A stretch of 64,000 nucleotides of DNA from CAYVOV01 sp964453525 (GCA_964453525.1 CAYVOV010000001.1:124001-188000); one strand, 5' to 3'. Shown: positions 8,800 through 17,909, counted from the stretch's first letter. The notes: generated by a model not told the origin, from the sequence alone. Translations and numbers: made by a program.

Positions 8800-9110
8800 A
8801 TTAAATCCCATATGGTTGAGGGACGATACTTGGAACTACTCGACGTTCCAAACAAGACTGGCAGAGGCAGAGTCTTTTCAATAACTGTCCTTTAGGTTCC
8901 ACAAAAGAGCGGTTGTGATAAGCAGCCCCATTGTCCCAAATAATGACCTCGGCTCAAGTGATTCTTCTCACAAGATGCCAACCATTGAATCTATTCTTGA
9001 GGGTATAACCGCTTATGGAGAATTTTCCCGTGAACGCAACTTTTCGCTTATCTTGCGGGTCGTTAATTAAAGCGATGAATCTCGATCAAGAAAGACCAAA
9101 CACACACCTA
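8800..9110 (-). pseudogene. Degenerate IS630-type transposase fragment
   Basis: Read on the minus strand, the stretch translates in pieces. The first piece is VFLDRDSSL and a stop. After a frame change it reads INDPQDKRKVAFTGKFSISG, and after one more stop EVIIWDNGAAYHNRSF followed by VEPKGQLL. The last piece matches the DDE-box region of IS630/Tc1-type transposases (W-D-N-x-x-x-H). Several stops and frame changes show it is dead. Terminal repeats were not located. Confidence 0.65.
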
Positions 9111-9233
9111 CACCTGCGGTCTCGAAATCAATACTTTCCGGACAGTGAATCATTCTTCAGGAGGTTGATTAGAAGTCTGGGGGTGATGTAAACTCTCATT
9201 TGAAGCGCCAAAACGAAGGACTAAGAGTTTTGT

Positions 9234-10391
9234 GTGGCAAAGATGATGATGGATAAAATGGTCGGCGGAATTAAGCTATATATAGTTTTGCTGGTACTGC
9301 TACTGCTTCCATTCTCCAGCTGCGGGGAAGGCCGGCCTGATTTTGAAGAGGTTATCGCCGGTGCCATTAAGGCTACCGACGAGATACAAACGTACCGAAT
9401 GGAGATAGAGAGCAACCGTATAGAAAAGGGAGAGCCCGAACAGACAAGTGGGTGGATAGAGTTCGTTGCACCGGACCGTATTCACTCAATTTCACAGCAA
9501 TTACCGGAATACGGTTGGGGGGAAGAGTCGATTCAGATAGGAACAACCATATATGCACGAGATATTAACAGCAACGACTGGCATACCCGCGACTGGGAGG
9601 ATGAGAGATTTGCTGTCCGCAACATCGCTAGTGGTATGCTTCATTCATTCGTTGAACTTGTAGATGTCAAAGAACTCAGAGATGAGAAGATTGATGGAGT
9701 AGACTGTTATCACTACACGGGGAACATGGATATGAAAGGCCGACAAGAAGAACAACTGGCAGCTACGGACAAGTCCGACCCTGATTACGAGCAGCAGAGA
9801 CTGATGTATGAATCTATCGAATACGTCCGGGACGATGTCGAATTCTGGATAGGGAAAGATGACTACCTGTTGCGGCAATATATAACGTATATAGAAATTG
9901 GTGAAGTCAGGGATAAAGGCGAGGATACGGAGGAAGCGGAACACTATAGTGCCATTACCACCTGCAAATTCTCCAATTTCAACGAACCCATAGAGATTAA
10001 ACCTCCATTGATGGAACCATTCGAGGGTATACACCTGATTGCCAGGATGCGGGAAGTTGACAGCGGCAGCAGCGACCCCGAGCATCAAATGATGGACTAC
10101 GAGATTACTGTCAGCAACGAGGGAACGGAGACGGCAAATAATCTGAGACTTTTCATTGATACAAAAATCACCAACGAAGGAGTGCGGACCTATGAAGCGG
10201 AGGCGAATGTCATGCCAGTGAACCTGGGACCTGATGAAACGAAAACATTCTATGTAAGCTGGGAATACAACCTGATAACACTCACCAAAGAAAAATTCCT
10301 GGAGTATATACGACAGAATACCCTCCGTGCCACTTGGACCGATACTGAAGAAGTGCAGCATGAAGAGGTGCTAATAACAGGTGAGGAATAA
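9234..10391 (+). CDS. Putative secreted lipoprotein (LolA/LppX-like fold possible)
   Basis: The protein of about 385 residues starts with a hydrophobic signal (LYIVLLVLLLLPFSSC) and a lipobox ending in Cys, so it is likely anchored to the outer face of the membrane. The GTG at 9234 and the ATGs from 9243 are all possible starts. Residues 35-250 (AIKATDEIQTYRMEIESN onwards) resemble LppX/LolA-like or DUF6612-type lipoproteins that bind lipid in a half-barrel. The last 110 residues look like an immunoglobulin-type or CARDB-like beta domain (YEITVSNEGTETANNLRLF). The function is not known, and the domain calls come from pattern memory only. Confidence 0.75.
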   Translation: MAKMMMDKMVGGIKLYIVLLVLLLLPFSSCGEGRPDFEEVIAGAIKATDEIQTYRMEIESNRIEKGEPEQTSGWIEFVAPDRIHSISQQLPEYGWGEESIQIGTTIYARDINSNDWHTRDWEDERFAVRNIASGMLHSFVELVDVKELRDEKIDGVDCYHYTGNMDMKGRQEEQLAATDKSDPDYEQQRLMYESIEYVRDDVEFWIGKDDYLLRQYITYIEIGEVRDKGEDTEEAEHYSAITTCKFSNFNEPIEIKPPLMEPFEGIHLIARMREVDSGSSDPEHQMMDYEITVSNEGTETANNLRLFIDTKITNEGVRTYEAEANVMPVNLGPDETKTFYVSWEYNLITLTKEKFLEYIRQNTLRATWTDTEEVQHEEVLITGEE

Positions 10392-10687
10392 TCACCGCAG
10401 AATAGAAAACTTGGTGTAAGAACACATGACCTTGCCCCCAAGCTAGTCGATCAAATTCAAACCTAACTCGAAGTCATTGGCGATTCTATCTATTGATACC
10501 TCAGTTCCAATTGAAGGGTTCGAACTACCAAACGAAAATAAAACTCTGAGAGAAGGTTTTGGTTCTACCTTTTATCCTGCACGGCCTGTATTCAACCCTA
10601 TCACCATTTACCAATATTAGCTCTCTCACGCTGAATCTGGTAAAATGAAATGAGTTCATATTAGAGAAAAGAAAAGGAGGGTATTTT
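10392..10687. other. Intergenic region, nothing recognised
   Basis: About 295 bp between the lipoprotein and the transketolase pair. A 60-codon open frame on the plus strand (IKFKPNSKSLAILSI onwards, ending near 10620) has no start or recognisable homology. The last 15 bases contain the strong AAAAGGAGGG ribosome site for the next gene. Confidence 0.5.
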
Positions 10688-11548
10688 TTGGCTGATAAAA
10701 ACGAAGTAAGGCGGCTTGAAGACCTGGCATGTGATATGCGCAAGAAATTGCTCTATCTATGCGGTACCTATGAGGGGGTGGTGCACATTGGAGGAGACCT
10801 GTCGATGACGGATATCCTTATTGGTCTCTTTCATCACGGCATGAATGTCGACCCCAATGACATTCAATCGCCGACAAGAGACCGGTTCCTCCTGAGCAAG
10901 GGGCATGGCGCAGTTTGCATGTATATTGCCATGTGCTTAAGGGGCTTCTTTGATTACGATGAGATTTTACAAACGTATGGCAAACTGGATAGCAAATATG
11001 GGATGCACGTCTGTAAAGTCTACCTTCCCGGAGCGGAATGTTCGACTGGTTCTCTCGGGCATGGCCTTGCCGTGGCGGTGGGGATGGCTTTTTCCGCCAG
11101 GCAGAAGAAGCAGACGCACCGTGTCTTCTGCATGATGGGTGACGGGGAGACCTGCGAAGGTTCGGTTTGGGAAGCGGCCAATACCGCGGCTTCCTATAAA
11201 CTGGGCAATCTGATTAGTGTTATTGATAAGAACAACCAGCTGATGTCCAGTTTTGCCAACGACCCCATGAGCTTTGAGAATTATGCGGACAGGTGGAGAG
11301 CCTTTGGCTGGGATGCGGTCGAGATAGATGGCCACGATATGAACCAGATTGTCGATGCTCTCGACGATCTGCCGCGGATAACCAGCGAAAAGCCGACTGT
11401 GCTCATCTGCGAAACAATCAAAGGCAAGGGGGTTTCCTTCATGGAAAAGGAACTTGGCTGGCATGCGGGTAGACTGAGCGAGGAGGATATGGAAAAGGCA
11501 ATCGCCGAGATTGAGGAAGCCTGTGAGAAAGAAAGGAGTGCAGCATAA
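10688..11548 (+). CDS. Transketolase, N-terminal (thiamine-binding) subunit
   Basis: This 286-residue protein is the first half of a split transketolase. The thiamine-diphosphate motif is visible as GDGETCEG followed by N-x-Q-L (KNNQLMSS). SKGHGAVCMYIAM and GSLGHGLAVAVGMA are typical of the N-terminal half. Together with the next gene it would move two-carbon units between sugar phosphates, or act as a related ThDP enzyme. The start is a TTG preceded by AAAAGGAGGG. Split transketolases are common in anaerobes and Chloroflexota. Confidence 0.93.
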   Translation: MADKNEVRRLEDLACDMRKKLLYLCGTYEGVVHIGGDLSMTDILIGLFHHGMNVDPNDIQSPTRDRFLLSKGHGAVCMYIAMCLRGFFDYDEILQTYGKLDSKYGMHVCKVYLPGAECSTGSLGHGLAVAVGMAFSARQKKQTHRVFCMMGDGETCEGSVWEAANTAASYKLGNLISVIDKNNQLMSSFANDPMSFENYADRWRAFGWDAVEIDGHDMNQIVDALDDLPRITSEKPTVLICETIKGKGVSFMEKELGWHAGRLSEEDMEKAIAEIEEACEKERSAA

Positions 11549-12501
11549 TGAGAGTGACAATGAACTTCGGTAGTTTCAGGTCGGCGAGGTCTGTTGTCGG
11601 TGGAACCATACATGAGCTGGGCCAGAAGTATGACAACGTATGGGGTCTGGCAGCCGATACCGGCGGCTCGCTGTCAGCATTTAAAGAGGATTTTCCTGAC
11701 CGGTTTATCGATGTCGGTGTTGCCGAGCAGAATCTAGCCGGCATCGCCGCCGGTCTGGCTCTTGAAGGTAATATTCCGTTCATCACGGGAATGATTCCCT
11801 TCATGACGATGCGCGCCTGTGAACAGAACCGAACAGATATCGCCTATCAGGACCTGCCGGTACGCCTCATCGGGACAGGTGGCGGCCTGACTTCCGGCGG
11901 CGGCTCGACCCACAATGCGATGGAAGATATCGCCATCATGAAGTCGATGGTCAATATGACGGTCCTTTCGATAGGCGACCCGAATATGATACGCGATATA
12001 CTTATTTTAAGCATGGACTACCCGCACCCGATGTTTGTCCGTCTTGCCCAGGGCAAACAGGACCGCGTGCTTTATGAGCCGGGCGAATTCGAGTATGAAA
12101 TCGGCAAGGGTCTCACCCCGCGTGAGGGCAAAGATGCAACAATCATAGCTCACGGGGAAATGGTCTTTGAATCTCTTGAAGCCGCAAAAGCTCTGGAAGA
12201 GGAAGGAATCGATGTACGTGTCATTGACATGTATTCTATAAAGCCTCTGGACAAAGACCTTGTCCTCCAGGCTGTAAAGGAGACGGGAAACATCCTGGTC
12301 CTTGAGGACCACCTCATGGAGGGTGGACTTGCCAGCACAATTGCCGACTTATTCGTGGACAGCGGTGTTTATCCGAAGAAATTCAAGCGTCTCGGCATTC
12401 CCCAGATATATGCCGGCTTTGGTAGCGGCCCGGAACAGCGTGCTAAATACGGCTATGATAAAGATGCCGCAATTGCCGCTGTAAAGGAAATGGTTAAATA
12501 G
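11548..12501 (+). CDS. Transketolase, C-terminal (pyrimidine-binding) subunit
   Basis: This 317-residue protein is the second half of the split transketolase. FIDVGVAEQNLAGIAAGLA holds the conserved Glu that activates thiamine. The C-terminal domain (GKDATIIAHGEMVFESLEAA onwards) is the usual regulatory/nucleotide-like fold. Its ATG overlaps the TAA of the N-terminal subunit (TAATG), so the two are translationally coupled and form a heterotetramer. Repeats A and B follow it. Confidence 0.93.
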   Translation: MRVTMNFGSFRSARSVVGGTIHELGQKYDNVWGLAADTGGSLSAFKEDFPDRFIDVGVAEQNLAGIAAGLALEGNIPFITGMIPFMTMRACEQNRTDIAYQDLPVRLIGTGGGLTSGGGSTHNAMEDIAIMKSMVNMTVLSIGDPNMIRDILILSMDYPHPMFVRLAQGKQDRVLYEPGEFEYEIGKGLTPREGKDATIIAHGEMVFESLEAAKALEEEGIDVRVIDMYSIKPLDKDLVLQAVKETGNILVLEDHLMEGGLASTIADLFVDSGVYPKKFKRLGIPQIYAGFGSGPEQRAKYGYDKDAAIAAVKEMVK

Positions 12502-12510
12502 CGGTTTTAT

Positions 12511-12700
12511 GGTGCTGTTTGGTTTTGTTTGAATAGAGTGCTTTTTTATTTATCTATTCCCGCCCGCCGCCCTTCAGAATGAGCCTTAGGGATGAACCCT
12601 TGAGGAAGCTAAAGAGGGGGTACCCCCTCTTTAGCAATCTCCCCCGCCTTCCGAAATCTTGTGCGGCGGGCAGGTCTCTACGCTCAGGATGACAGGGGTG
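12511..12700 (+). repeat. Repeat family A, copy 2
   Basis: This copy opens with the TTTGGTTTTGTTTGAATAGA stretch and contains TATCTATTCCCGCCCGCCGC. It also has the perfect inner palindrome CTAAAGAGGGGGTACCCCCT followed by CTTTAG. A second hairpin (GAGAGGG...CCCCTCTC, about 12750) followed by a T run lies just downstream and could terminate transcription of the transketolase pair. Confidence 0.8.
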
Positions 12701-12818
12701 TACGGCTTTCAGGGCAAGCCCCTTTCGATGGGGCAATATTTAGCACGAGAGAGGGACGAAGCCCCCCTCTCTTTTTTTGAAAATTAACCACCCCAATACA
12801 AAATATGGTTTGGGTTCC

Positions 12819-12982
12819 TCTCAATCTTAGTTGGAGACCCTTCGACAAGCTCAGGGTGAGAGGGAATACGTGCCGCTCATGGTGAGCCGTTAGCCTGTCC
12901 TGAGCGAAGCCGAAGGAAACCACAGCGGCGAAAGAAATATTGATATTCATTGTTGCCTGTACAACTATGATTAAGTAAAAGG
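12819..12982 (+). repeat. Repeat family B, copy 1
   Basis: This element contains CCCTTCGACAAGCTCAGGG, then GCTCATGGTGAGC, CCTGTCCTGAGCGAAGCCGA and AATATTGATATTCATTGTTG. A second copy at 19809-20000 shares these blocks in the same order and ends with the same ATTAA(G/A)TAAAAGG. Partial inverted halves (CTTCGACAAGCTCAGG against CCTGAGCGAAGCCGAAG) suggest a mobile hairpin element. Repeats with this core are common in unrelated bacterial genomes. Confidence 0.85.
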
Positions 12983-13059
12983 ATGGTTTGTATGAAATAC
13001 CTGCATGACCTGTAATTATGCTAGAATTAGGACACGCAAAAACAGAAGGGGGGGTAACA

Positions 13060-14229
13060 GTGAAAGACAGGCCAAAGATTACAAAAGTAGAGGTACGCCA
13101 GTTCAGCTATCAGATTAAGGACCTGGCACCGCATCCGGTGGTGAGGATAGCTGTCTGGGAACCTGGAGCCGTTTTAAATGGCAGTTCTACAATTCTCAGG
13201 ATTTTTACCGATATCGGGATTACCGGCGAGTACCTAGGTGTCAGGGCTGCCGAAGCTACGGCGTTTCCGATGATAATGCCGTCGCTGCTGGGACGCAACG
13301 CTCTGGAAAGAGACGCTTTGTACCAGGATATCAAGCACGTTTTGCAGCAGACCGTTCCTTCGGCGGTCAGTCCTATCGATGTAGCCCTCTGGGACCTGGC
13401 CGGCAAGTTCTATGACTCACCGATTTACGAACTCCTCGGCGGTGCTCATCGAACCGATATTCCCACCTACGCCAGTACATTTCTTGCTGACCGTCAGCCG
13501 GGCGGGCTTGATTCCCCCGAGGCTTTCGCCGAATTCGCCCAGCAGTGCCTTGAACTCGGCTACCACGGCTACAAGACACACCCCTGGGAAGGCACTTCAA
13601 TCGAAGAATGGATAGCCACAAACGATGCCATCGGCAGGAAGGTCGGCGGTAAAATGGACCTGATGGTTGACGCTCACTGCGCCCTCAAGACCTTCGGTGA
13701 AGCCCTGAAGCTGGGATGGTCCTGCGATGAAAACAAGTTCCTCTGGTGGGAAGACCCCTATATGCATGCCGAATCGGCCTATCCTTACCGCAGGCTGCGC
13801 CAGCTTGTCAGGACACCCTTGTTGCAGATGGAGCACGTGCGGGGGTTGGAAGCCCATATCGACTTCATTGTCGCCGAGGGCACCGATTTCGTGCGGGGAG
13901 ACATTGTTTACGATGGCGGCATTACTGGTGTGATGAAAATTGCTCACGCCGCCGAAGGTTTCGGGCTGGACATAGAGGTACACCACGCCGGTCCGGCGGA
14001 ACGCCATCTGGCAGCCGCCATACGCAACTGCAATTACTACGAGATGTGCCTGGTACATCCCAAAGCGCCGTTTATCGGTGTGCAGCCGTATAAGTGCGAC
14101 TACCGGGACGGGCTTGACGCCATAGACAAAAACGGCTGCGTGCCGGTGCCGCGGGGACCGGGGCTGGGCGTGGAATACGACTGGGACTATATTAACGAGC
14201 ACACAACATCGGTGGTTGTATACGAGTAA
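13060..14229 (+). CDS. Enolase-superfamily (mandelate racemase/muconate lactonising-like) protein 1
   Basis: The GTG at 13060 is preferred over the upstream ATG at 13018 because a run of seven G lies nine bases before it and the family N-terminus (KITKVEVRQF) begins there. The protein has about 389 residues: an N-terminal capping domain, then a TIM barrel. Candidate metal ligands are Asp204 in LMVDAHC, Glu231 in WWEDPY and Asp281 in RGDIVYDGG. His in EVHHAGP (about 308-309) is a candidate catalytic base. It probably dehydrates or epimerises an acid sugar or related hydroxy-acid. The closest subfamily cannot be named by eye. It converges with the UGSC-like gene. Confidence 0.88.
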   Translation: MKDRPKITKVEVRQFSYQIKDLAPHPVVRIAVWEPGAVLNGSSTILRIFTDIGITGEYLGVRAAEATAFPMIMPSLLGRNALERDALYQDIKHVLQQTVPSAVSPIDVALWDLAGKFYDSPIYELLGGAHRTDIPTYASTFLADRQPGGLDSPEAFAEFAQQCLELGYHGYKTHPWEGTSIEEWIATNDAIGRKVGGKMDLMVDAHCALKTFGEALKLGWSCDENKFLWWEDPYMHAESAYPYRRLRQLVRTPLLQMEHVRGLEAHIDFIVAEGTDFVRGDIVYDGGITGVMKIAHAAEGFGLDIEVHHAGPAERHLAAAIRNCNYYEMCLVHPKAPFIGVQPYKCDYRDGLDAIDKNGCVPVPRGPGLGVEYDWDYINEHTTSVVVYE

Positions 14230-14264
14230 TACGCCTGACTTAAGAAAGGATATTTCTGACCGGC

Positions 14265-16029
14265 TTACCGCCAGGCGTCTATGCTGTAGACAGCAGAGGC
14301 AATTTCACCATAGCCGCTGCGACCGCCGGTAAGCTGAATGCAGGCCTCTTCTTCCCCGCCGGCGATAATAATACAGTTGTCAAACGGGGCATTCACTGCG
14401 GGCACAAGCTGGTCATCGGGTAACTCTTTCCACGGCTTTCCGGTAGTCTTTTCCGTCCCCAGCCAGCCGTTTGTCGTTAAATCGGGCCAGGAGCGGTCCC
14501 TGTATCTTTTCAGTGGTTCAAAACTCTTCTTATATATCCACTCGTAAACTTCATCTTTCGACTTGAAGCCAATTTCATAAAGATGATGCGCCAGTTCCGG
14601 AATCATGATAAGCGTAAAAACTCCCTCCACGATAGAAAAGATATCAGGGAAGATATATTCCAGCCAGTTATGGGGACCGGGAATTCCTTTAACGCCGAGC
14701 TTCCTCGCCATTCCGCCATGACCGCTCTTCTGAAACGCCCGGTATCCGCCCGGGGAGAACTCGTGACCCAGGATACCGCCGTGATTGCCGATGGTTTGCA
14801 ACATAACAACACTCTCATCCTTCCTGTAGCCATACTCCTCGTTCAGGCCCTTCCAGCCCGGCGGCAGTCCGTCAACATCTTCGCCGATGCACATTCCGCC
14901 GTTATTCATCGGACTGCCGTGGCTGCTCATCCTGTTGACGCCGGGAATCGCACCACCCAGATTAATCGCCATCAGTTGAAAGGCGCGGCCAATAGGTCCG
15001 TTTACGGCGCTGCCGGGGCCGAGGTGACCGCAGCCTGTGTTAAGCCCAATCTCCTTGACGATTGGACCGCTTAAAATGACAACCTGAGTAGGGAAGTTGG
15101 TGGTACCTGTCGGAACCGCCGATTCGGCAACGGCAAGTACCACCGGCAGGTGCTCCGGTTTACACCCCGCCATCACGGCGTTGACTGCCACTTTTTCCAC
15201 GGTAGCGGTGAAAAGCCTGGGCTGGAACCGTACCGAGTCCCCTTTCTTCCCTTCATCTCTCAACCGCGCCGGTCTGTCAGCCTGGTAGGTTATTATCTCA
15301 TCAGGTTTGTGGCTGGTGCCCTTCAGCATCTCCCTGACGCGTTCCTCGGTGGGAACCACTATCGGTAGACCATCGGTATAGACGGCGAGCTCCGCTTTCA
15401 CCGGTCGCGGGATATACTTCGTCTGTTGATAAAATTTCTCCGCCTCTTCAAGAGTCCCTTCGAAGAGCACCCTCTCACTTGGCGGAATATACATACCCTC
15501 TTCTTTTTCCTCGTCGGTCAGCGGCCGGACAAGGGCATCGAGCATCGGCTCAATCCATTGTTTTACGTCTTCAGGTCCGGGCAGGGTGCGTGAAGCGGGC
15601 AGATAGCGTATTCTCGGGACACCGCTTGCCAGCGCCTCCTGCTCAACCATGTTATGCTGGTCTTCGAGGTCTACCAGCACGGTAGGGATACCCTCTTTTT
15701 CAAGCTGTGCCAGATAGGGCAACTGCCCCCATACGGCACCGCTTCACCAGCATACCGCCAGTATTACGGCATCGGTCGTTTTCTTTTCCTCTTCGGATAA
15801 AAACACCGGCCTGGGAGTATACGATTTCTTCTGTGTCCATCTCACATTGGGATAATCAGCCTTCAACTGCTTTTCCAGGGCAATGGTAATATCCGGCTCA
15901 CCGGTAATACTGAAGTGGATTGTCTTGCCGTCAATCGTATCGAGGCGTGGCGCCAGGGGGACATGTCTTTACCGGTAGCTCTATCCCGATTGGACTGAGG
16001 CATTTATAGACCCTGTCTTGCTCTGCCAT
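14265..16029 (-). CDS. UGSC-like protein, candidate selenoprotein; one frameshift and one in-frame TGA
   Basis: The intact reading frame covers only 14265-15722, but coding sequence continues upstream. ATG at 16029 with GGAGG opens MAEQDRVYKCLSPIGIELPV. A run of five C (15956-15960) shifts the frame by one base, and the protein then continues PLAPRLDTIDGKTIHFSITG through to ILAVCW. It reaches an in-frame TGA at 15744-15746 and continues without a break as SGAVWGQLPYLAQLEKEG. Removing one C gives a 587-residue protein with the TGA at codon 95. In UGSC-family proteins a Sec or Cys sits at about this spot, shortly before the LEKxGIP segment. A strong hairpin begins right after the TGA. The gene is therefore either a selenoprotein with a homopolymer error, or a pseudogene with two lesions. 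The C-terminal part (CGHLGPGSAVNGPIGRAF) looks conserved. Function unknown; glycine-reductase-like chemistry is only an analogy. Confidence 0.7.
15703..15743 (-). promoter_or_regulatory. Candidate bacterial SECIS-like hairpin after in-frame TGA
   Basis: On the minus strand the 41 bases directly after the TGA fold well. AGC pairs with GCT, GTGCC with GGCAC, then G with C, and ATGGGG pairs with CCCTAT (one G-U) under a loop of GCAGTTG. The tip begins about 17 bases after the TGA and starts with G residues, which fits the general bacterial SECIS pattern (apical GG, about 16-37 bases from the UGA). The structure lies inside coding sequence, so chance cannot be excluded without folding statistics. 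Confidence 0.5.
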
Positions 16030-16135
16030 ATTCACTATCCTCCAATAATCTATTAAGAAACAAGTGTAAACTTCGTAGAAATTACTGTCAATGCTGAGTA
16101 AAAGCGGTTTTGTCGCATTCCGTTGTTAGTTATCA

Positions 16136-16255
16136 CCTCACCCCTAGCCCCTCTCCAGCTGGAACCATTCTAAAGGAATGAAGAATATTCCTGGCTGGAG
16201 AGGGGTGTAAAGGAGGGAGGGGGCTTCGCCCCCTCTCATTAATCTCTCCCCCTCT
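16136..16255 (+). repeat. Repeat family D, copy 1
   Basis: CCTCACCCCTAGCCCCTCTC starts the element. An inverted pair CCCCTCTCCAGC...GCTGGAGAGGGG follows, and then the hairpin GAGGGGGCTTCGCCCCCTC. The same blocks occur in the opposite orientation at 38361-38476, so this is a dispersed element and not local structure. Confidence 0.75.
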
Positions 16256-16372
16256 CACACAAGCGTATAATTGCATTACATATCAGGAAACTGTGTGAGA
16301 GGGAGATAAAGGGAGTGAGTGTCTAATTCAACCAGAATCGAACAAAACCTTCAAAAGTCATTTTGCTTTATG

Positions 16373-16405
16373 AAAAAAGGAACGGGGAGCATAATCATGC
16401 TCCCC
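16373..16405 (-). terminator. Probable terminator of the sulfatase-like gene
   Basis: On the minus strand GGGGAGCAT and ATGCTCCCC form a nine-pair stem with a four-base loop. After GTTCC comes a run of six T. The position, about 30 bp beyond the stop at 16437, fits a rho-independent terminator, although the T run is five bases away from the stem. Confidence 0.6.
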
Positions 16406-16436
16406 CGCCTTATCTCTCCGTCCGTATTAATATTTA

Positions 16437-17840
16437 TCAGAGTCGAAGTTCCAGGCGCGGCTCCTGGAGGCGCTGCGGGACATTCGTCTCCTTCATAAAT
16501 TTAAGAAGCTGCTGATGGAGTTCGCGAGCAACGTCCGTATTCCCGGCAATGACGTTTTTCTCCTGGTCCGGGTCCGAAGAAAGGTCATATAACTCAGAAC
16601 CGCCCAGTTCGCAATCGTAAAGAAATGACCATTTGTCTGTGGTTATGGTGGTCATGGAAGGCACCACACACTTACGTAACAGGTGGTCAACAAGCTGGTC
16701 GGTATCACCGGCGTTGATGAAGGGGCAGGCGGTGAAAACATGGTCACGCCCCGGTTTCGAAGGGTCTTTTATTGCCGGCAGCAGGGACTTGCCCTCAACG
16801 TAAGATGGTATCTCCTGCCCGAAGAGGTCAAGGATTGTCGGCATTAAATCCACTGCCGAGGTCAGACCACTGTACGTACCCGGGGTGACTCCCGGCACAT
16901 ATATTGTCAGGGGAATGGCGGCAACCTCTTCATACAGAGGGGAGCGCGCCCAGGCTCCGGGAGAGCGTATATTACTTGTTATCAGGCTTATTTCTTCCGG
17001 TTCTCTGGCGAAAAGCATCTTGCCGAAAATGCCGTGCTCGCCGAAGTAGAAACCGTGGTCGGTGGAAAATATGATTGCCGTGTTTTCCATCAAGCCCATA
17101 TACTCCACCTGCCGCAGCAGGTTGCCAATCCAGGCATCCACCATGCTTATCTCACCGCAGTAGGCAGCGTGAGCTTTCTTCAGCTTATCCTCGGTAAATT
17201 CGGGCACATCTTTCCAGTACCTGTAAAAAGGCATCACCTGCTCACCGTCATAATCAGGCCAGTAAGGCTCGGTGTAATAGTGCGGAGCATTCCACGGTTC
17301 GTGGGGGTCCCAGGTATCTATGTAGAGGAAGAAATGGTCCTGGTAGTTGAGTGTCAGCCACTCCATTGCTTTGTTAAGTGTCTTCGGAGCAAAGCAATCC
17401 AGATCAAGCGGATGCTGGGGACGCCTCTCCAGCAATTTCCTGTAGGGACTGTGCGGCGGGTTGTACCCTCCTTTGGCAACGAAATAATGGTCTGGTATTT
17501 CATTAAAGGTTATGAAACCGCGGTCGTAGTTCATTCCGTCACGCACAAAAAACGGAGTATCGACAACCGCGGCAGTATTGATATCGGCATCCCTGAGCAA
17601 CTCGGCAAGCAGCACGTTTCCCGGAGGAATAGGGACCCATTGCATGAAAGAAAGTGTCCAGCGCCCGGTCATAAAGTCGGCCCGGGTAGGCATGGTGGGA
17701 AACGATGCCGCGTAATGGCGGTCAAAGCGTATTGATCTGGCTGCCAGGGCATCTATCGAAGGAGTACGAATTTTCTCATTACCATAGGTGCCAATATCCT
17801 TTCGCCTGACTGTGTCCGATACTATCCAGATAACGTTCAT
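16437..17840 (-). CDS. Sulfatase-fold (alkaline phosphatase superfamily) hydrolase with Thr nucleophile
   Basis: The protein of 467 residues has the type I sulfatase layout. The N-terminal metal site is IVSDTVRRKDIG and the middle site is DTWDPHEPW. The DHG site is STDHGFYFGEHG, and the C-terminal sub-domain ends ELYDLSSDPDQEKN. In the catalytic stretch FPTMPTRADF the formylglycine position of C/S-x-P-x-R is Thr49 (T-M-P-T-R). Thr cannot be turned into formylglycine by the known maturases. Thr is the nucleophile in phosphoethanolamine and phosphoglycerol transferases of this superfamily, so a phosphatase or phosphotransferase role is possible. No signal peptide is seen, which points to the cytoplasm. 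Confidence 0.88.
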   Translation of the reverse strand: MNVIWIVSDTVRRKDIGTYGNEKIRTPSIDALAARSIRFDRHYAASFPTMPTRADFMTGRWTLSFMQWVPIPPGNVLLAELLRDADINTAAVVDTPFFVRDGMNYDRGFITFNEIPDHYFVAKGGYNPPHSPYRKLLERRPQHPLDLDCFAPKTLNKAMEWLTLNYQDHFFLYIDTWDPHEPWNAPHYYTEPYWPDYDGEQVMPFYRYWKDVPEFTEDKLKKAHAAYCGEISMVDAWIGNLLRQVEYMGLMENTAIIFSTDHGFYFGEHGIFGKMLFAREPEEISLITSNIRSPGAWARSPLYEEVAAIPLTIYVPGVTPGTYSGLTSAVDLMPTILDLFGQEIPSYVEGKSLLPAIKDPSKPGRDHVFTACPFINAGDTDQLVDHLLRKCVVPSMTTITTDKWSFLYDCELGGSELYDLSSDPDQEKNVIAGNTDVARELHQQLLKFMKETNVPQRLQEPRLELRL

Positions 17841-17909
17841 ACCAGCCTCCTTTAATGTATTTTAATATGCCGTGATTATATCACTATCCGCCGGAATTAA
17901 ATATCCCTG

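Larger units (their letters stand above)
16030..16436. other. Intergenic region with repeat D1 and a terminator
   Basis: About 400 bp between two minus-strand genes. It holds repeat D1 (16136-16255), a related tail with CCTCTCACAC and GTGTGAGAGG inverted halves, and a hairpin terminator next to the sulfatase-like gene. No coding potential was recognised. Confidence 0.6.

Noticed and set aside
9645..10361. Open frame of 238 codons antisense to the lipoprotein gene
   Set aside because: The plus-strand frame has a signal peptide and lipobox and good coding pattern; the antisense frame has none.
12600..12640. Perfect palindrome CTAAAGAGGGGGTACCCCCT... as a regulator operator
   Set aside because: The same palindrome recurs inside repeat family A at unrelated places, so it is part of a dispersed element and not a gene-specific operator.
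15720..15722. TTG at 15722 as the true start of the UGSC-like gene
   Set aside because: Coding sequence with normal codon pattern continues upstream through the TGA to an ATG with a GGAGG site at 16029, and no ribosome site lies before this TTG.
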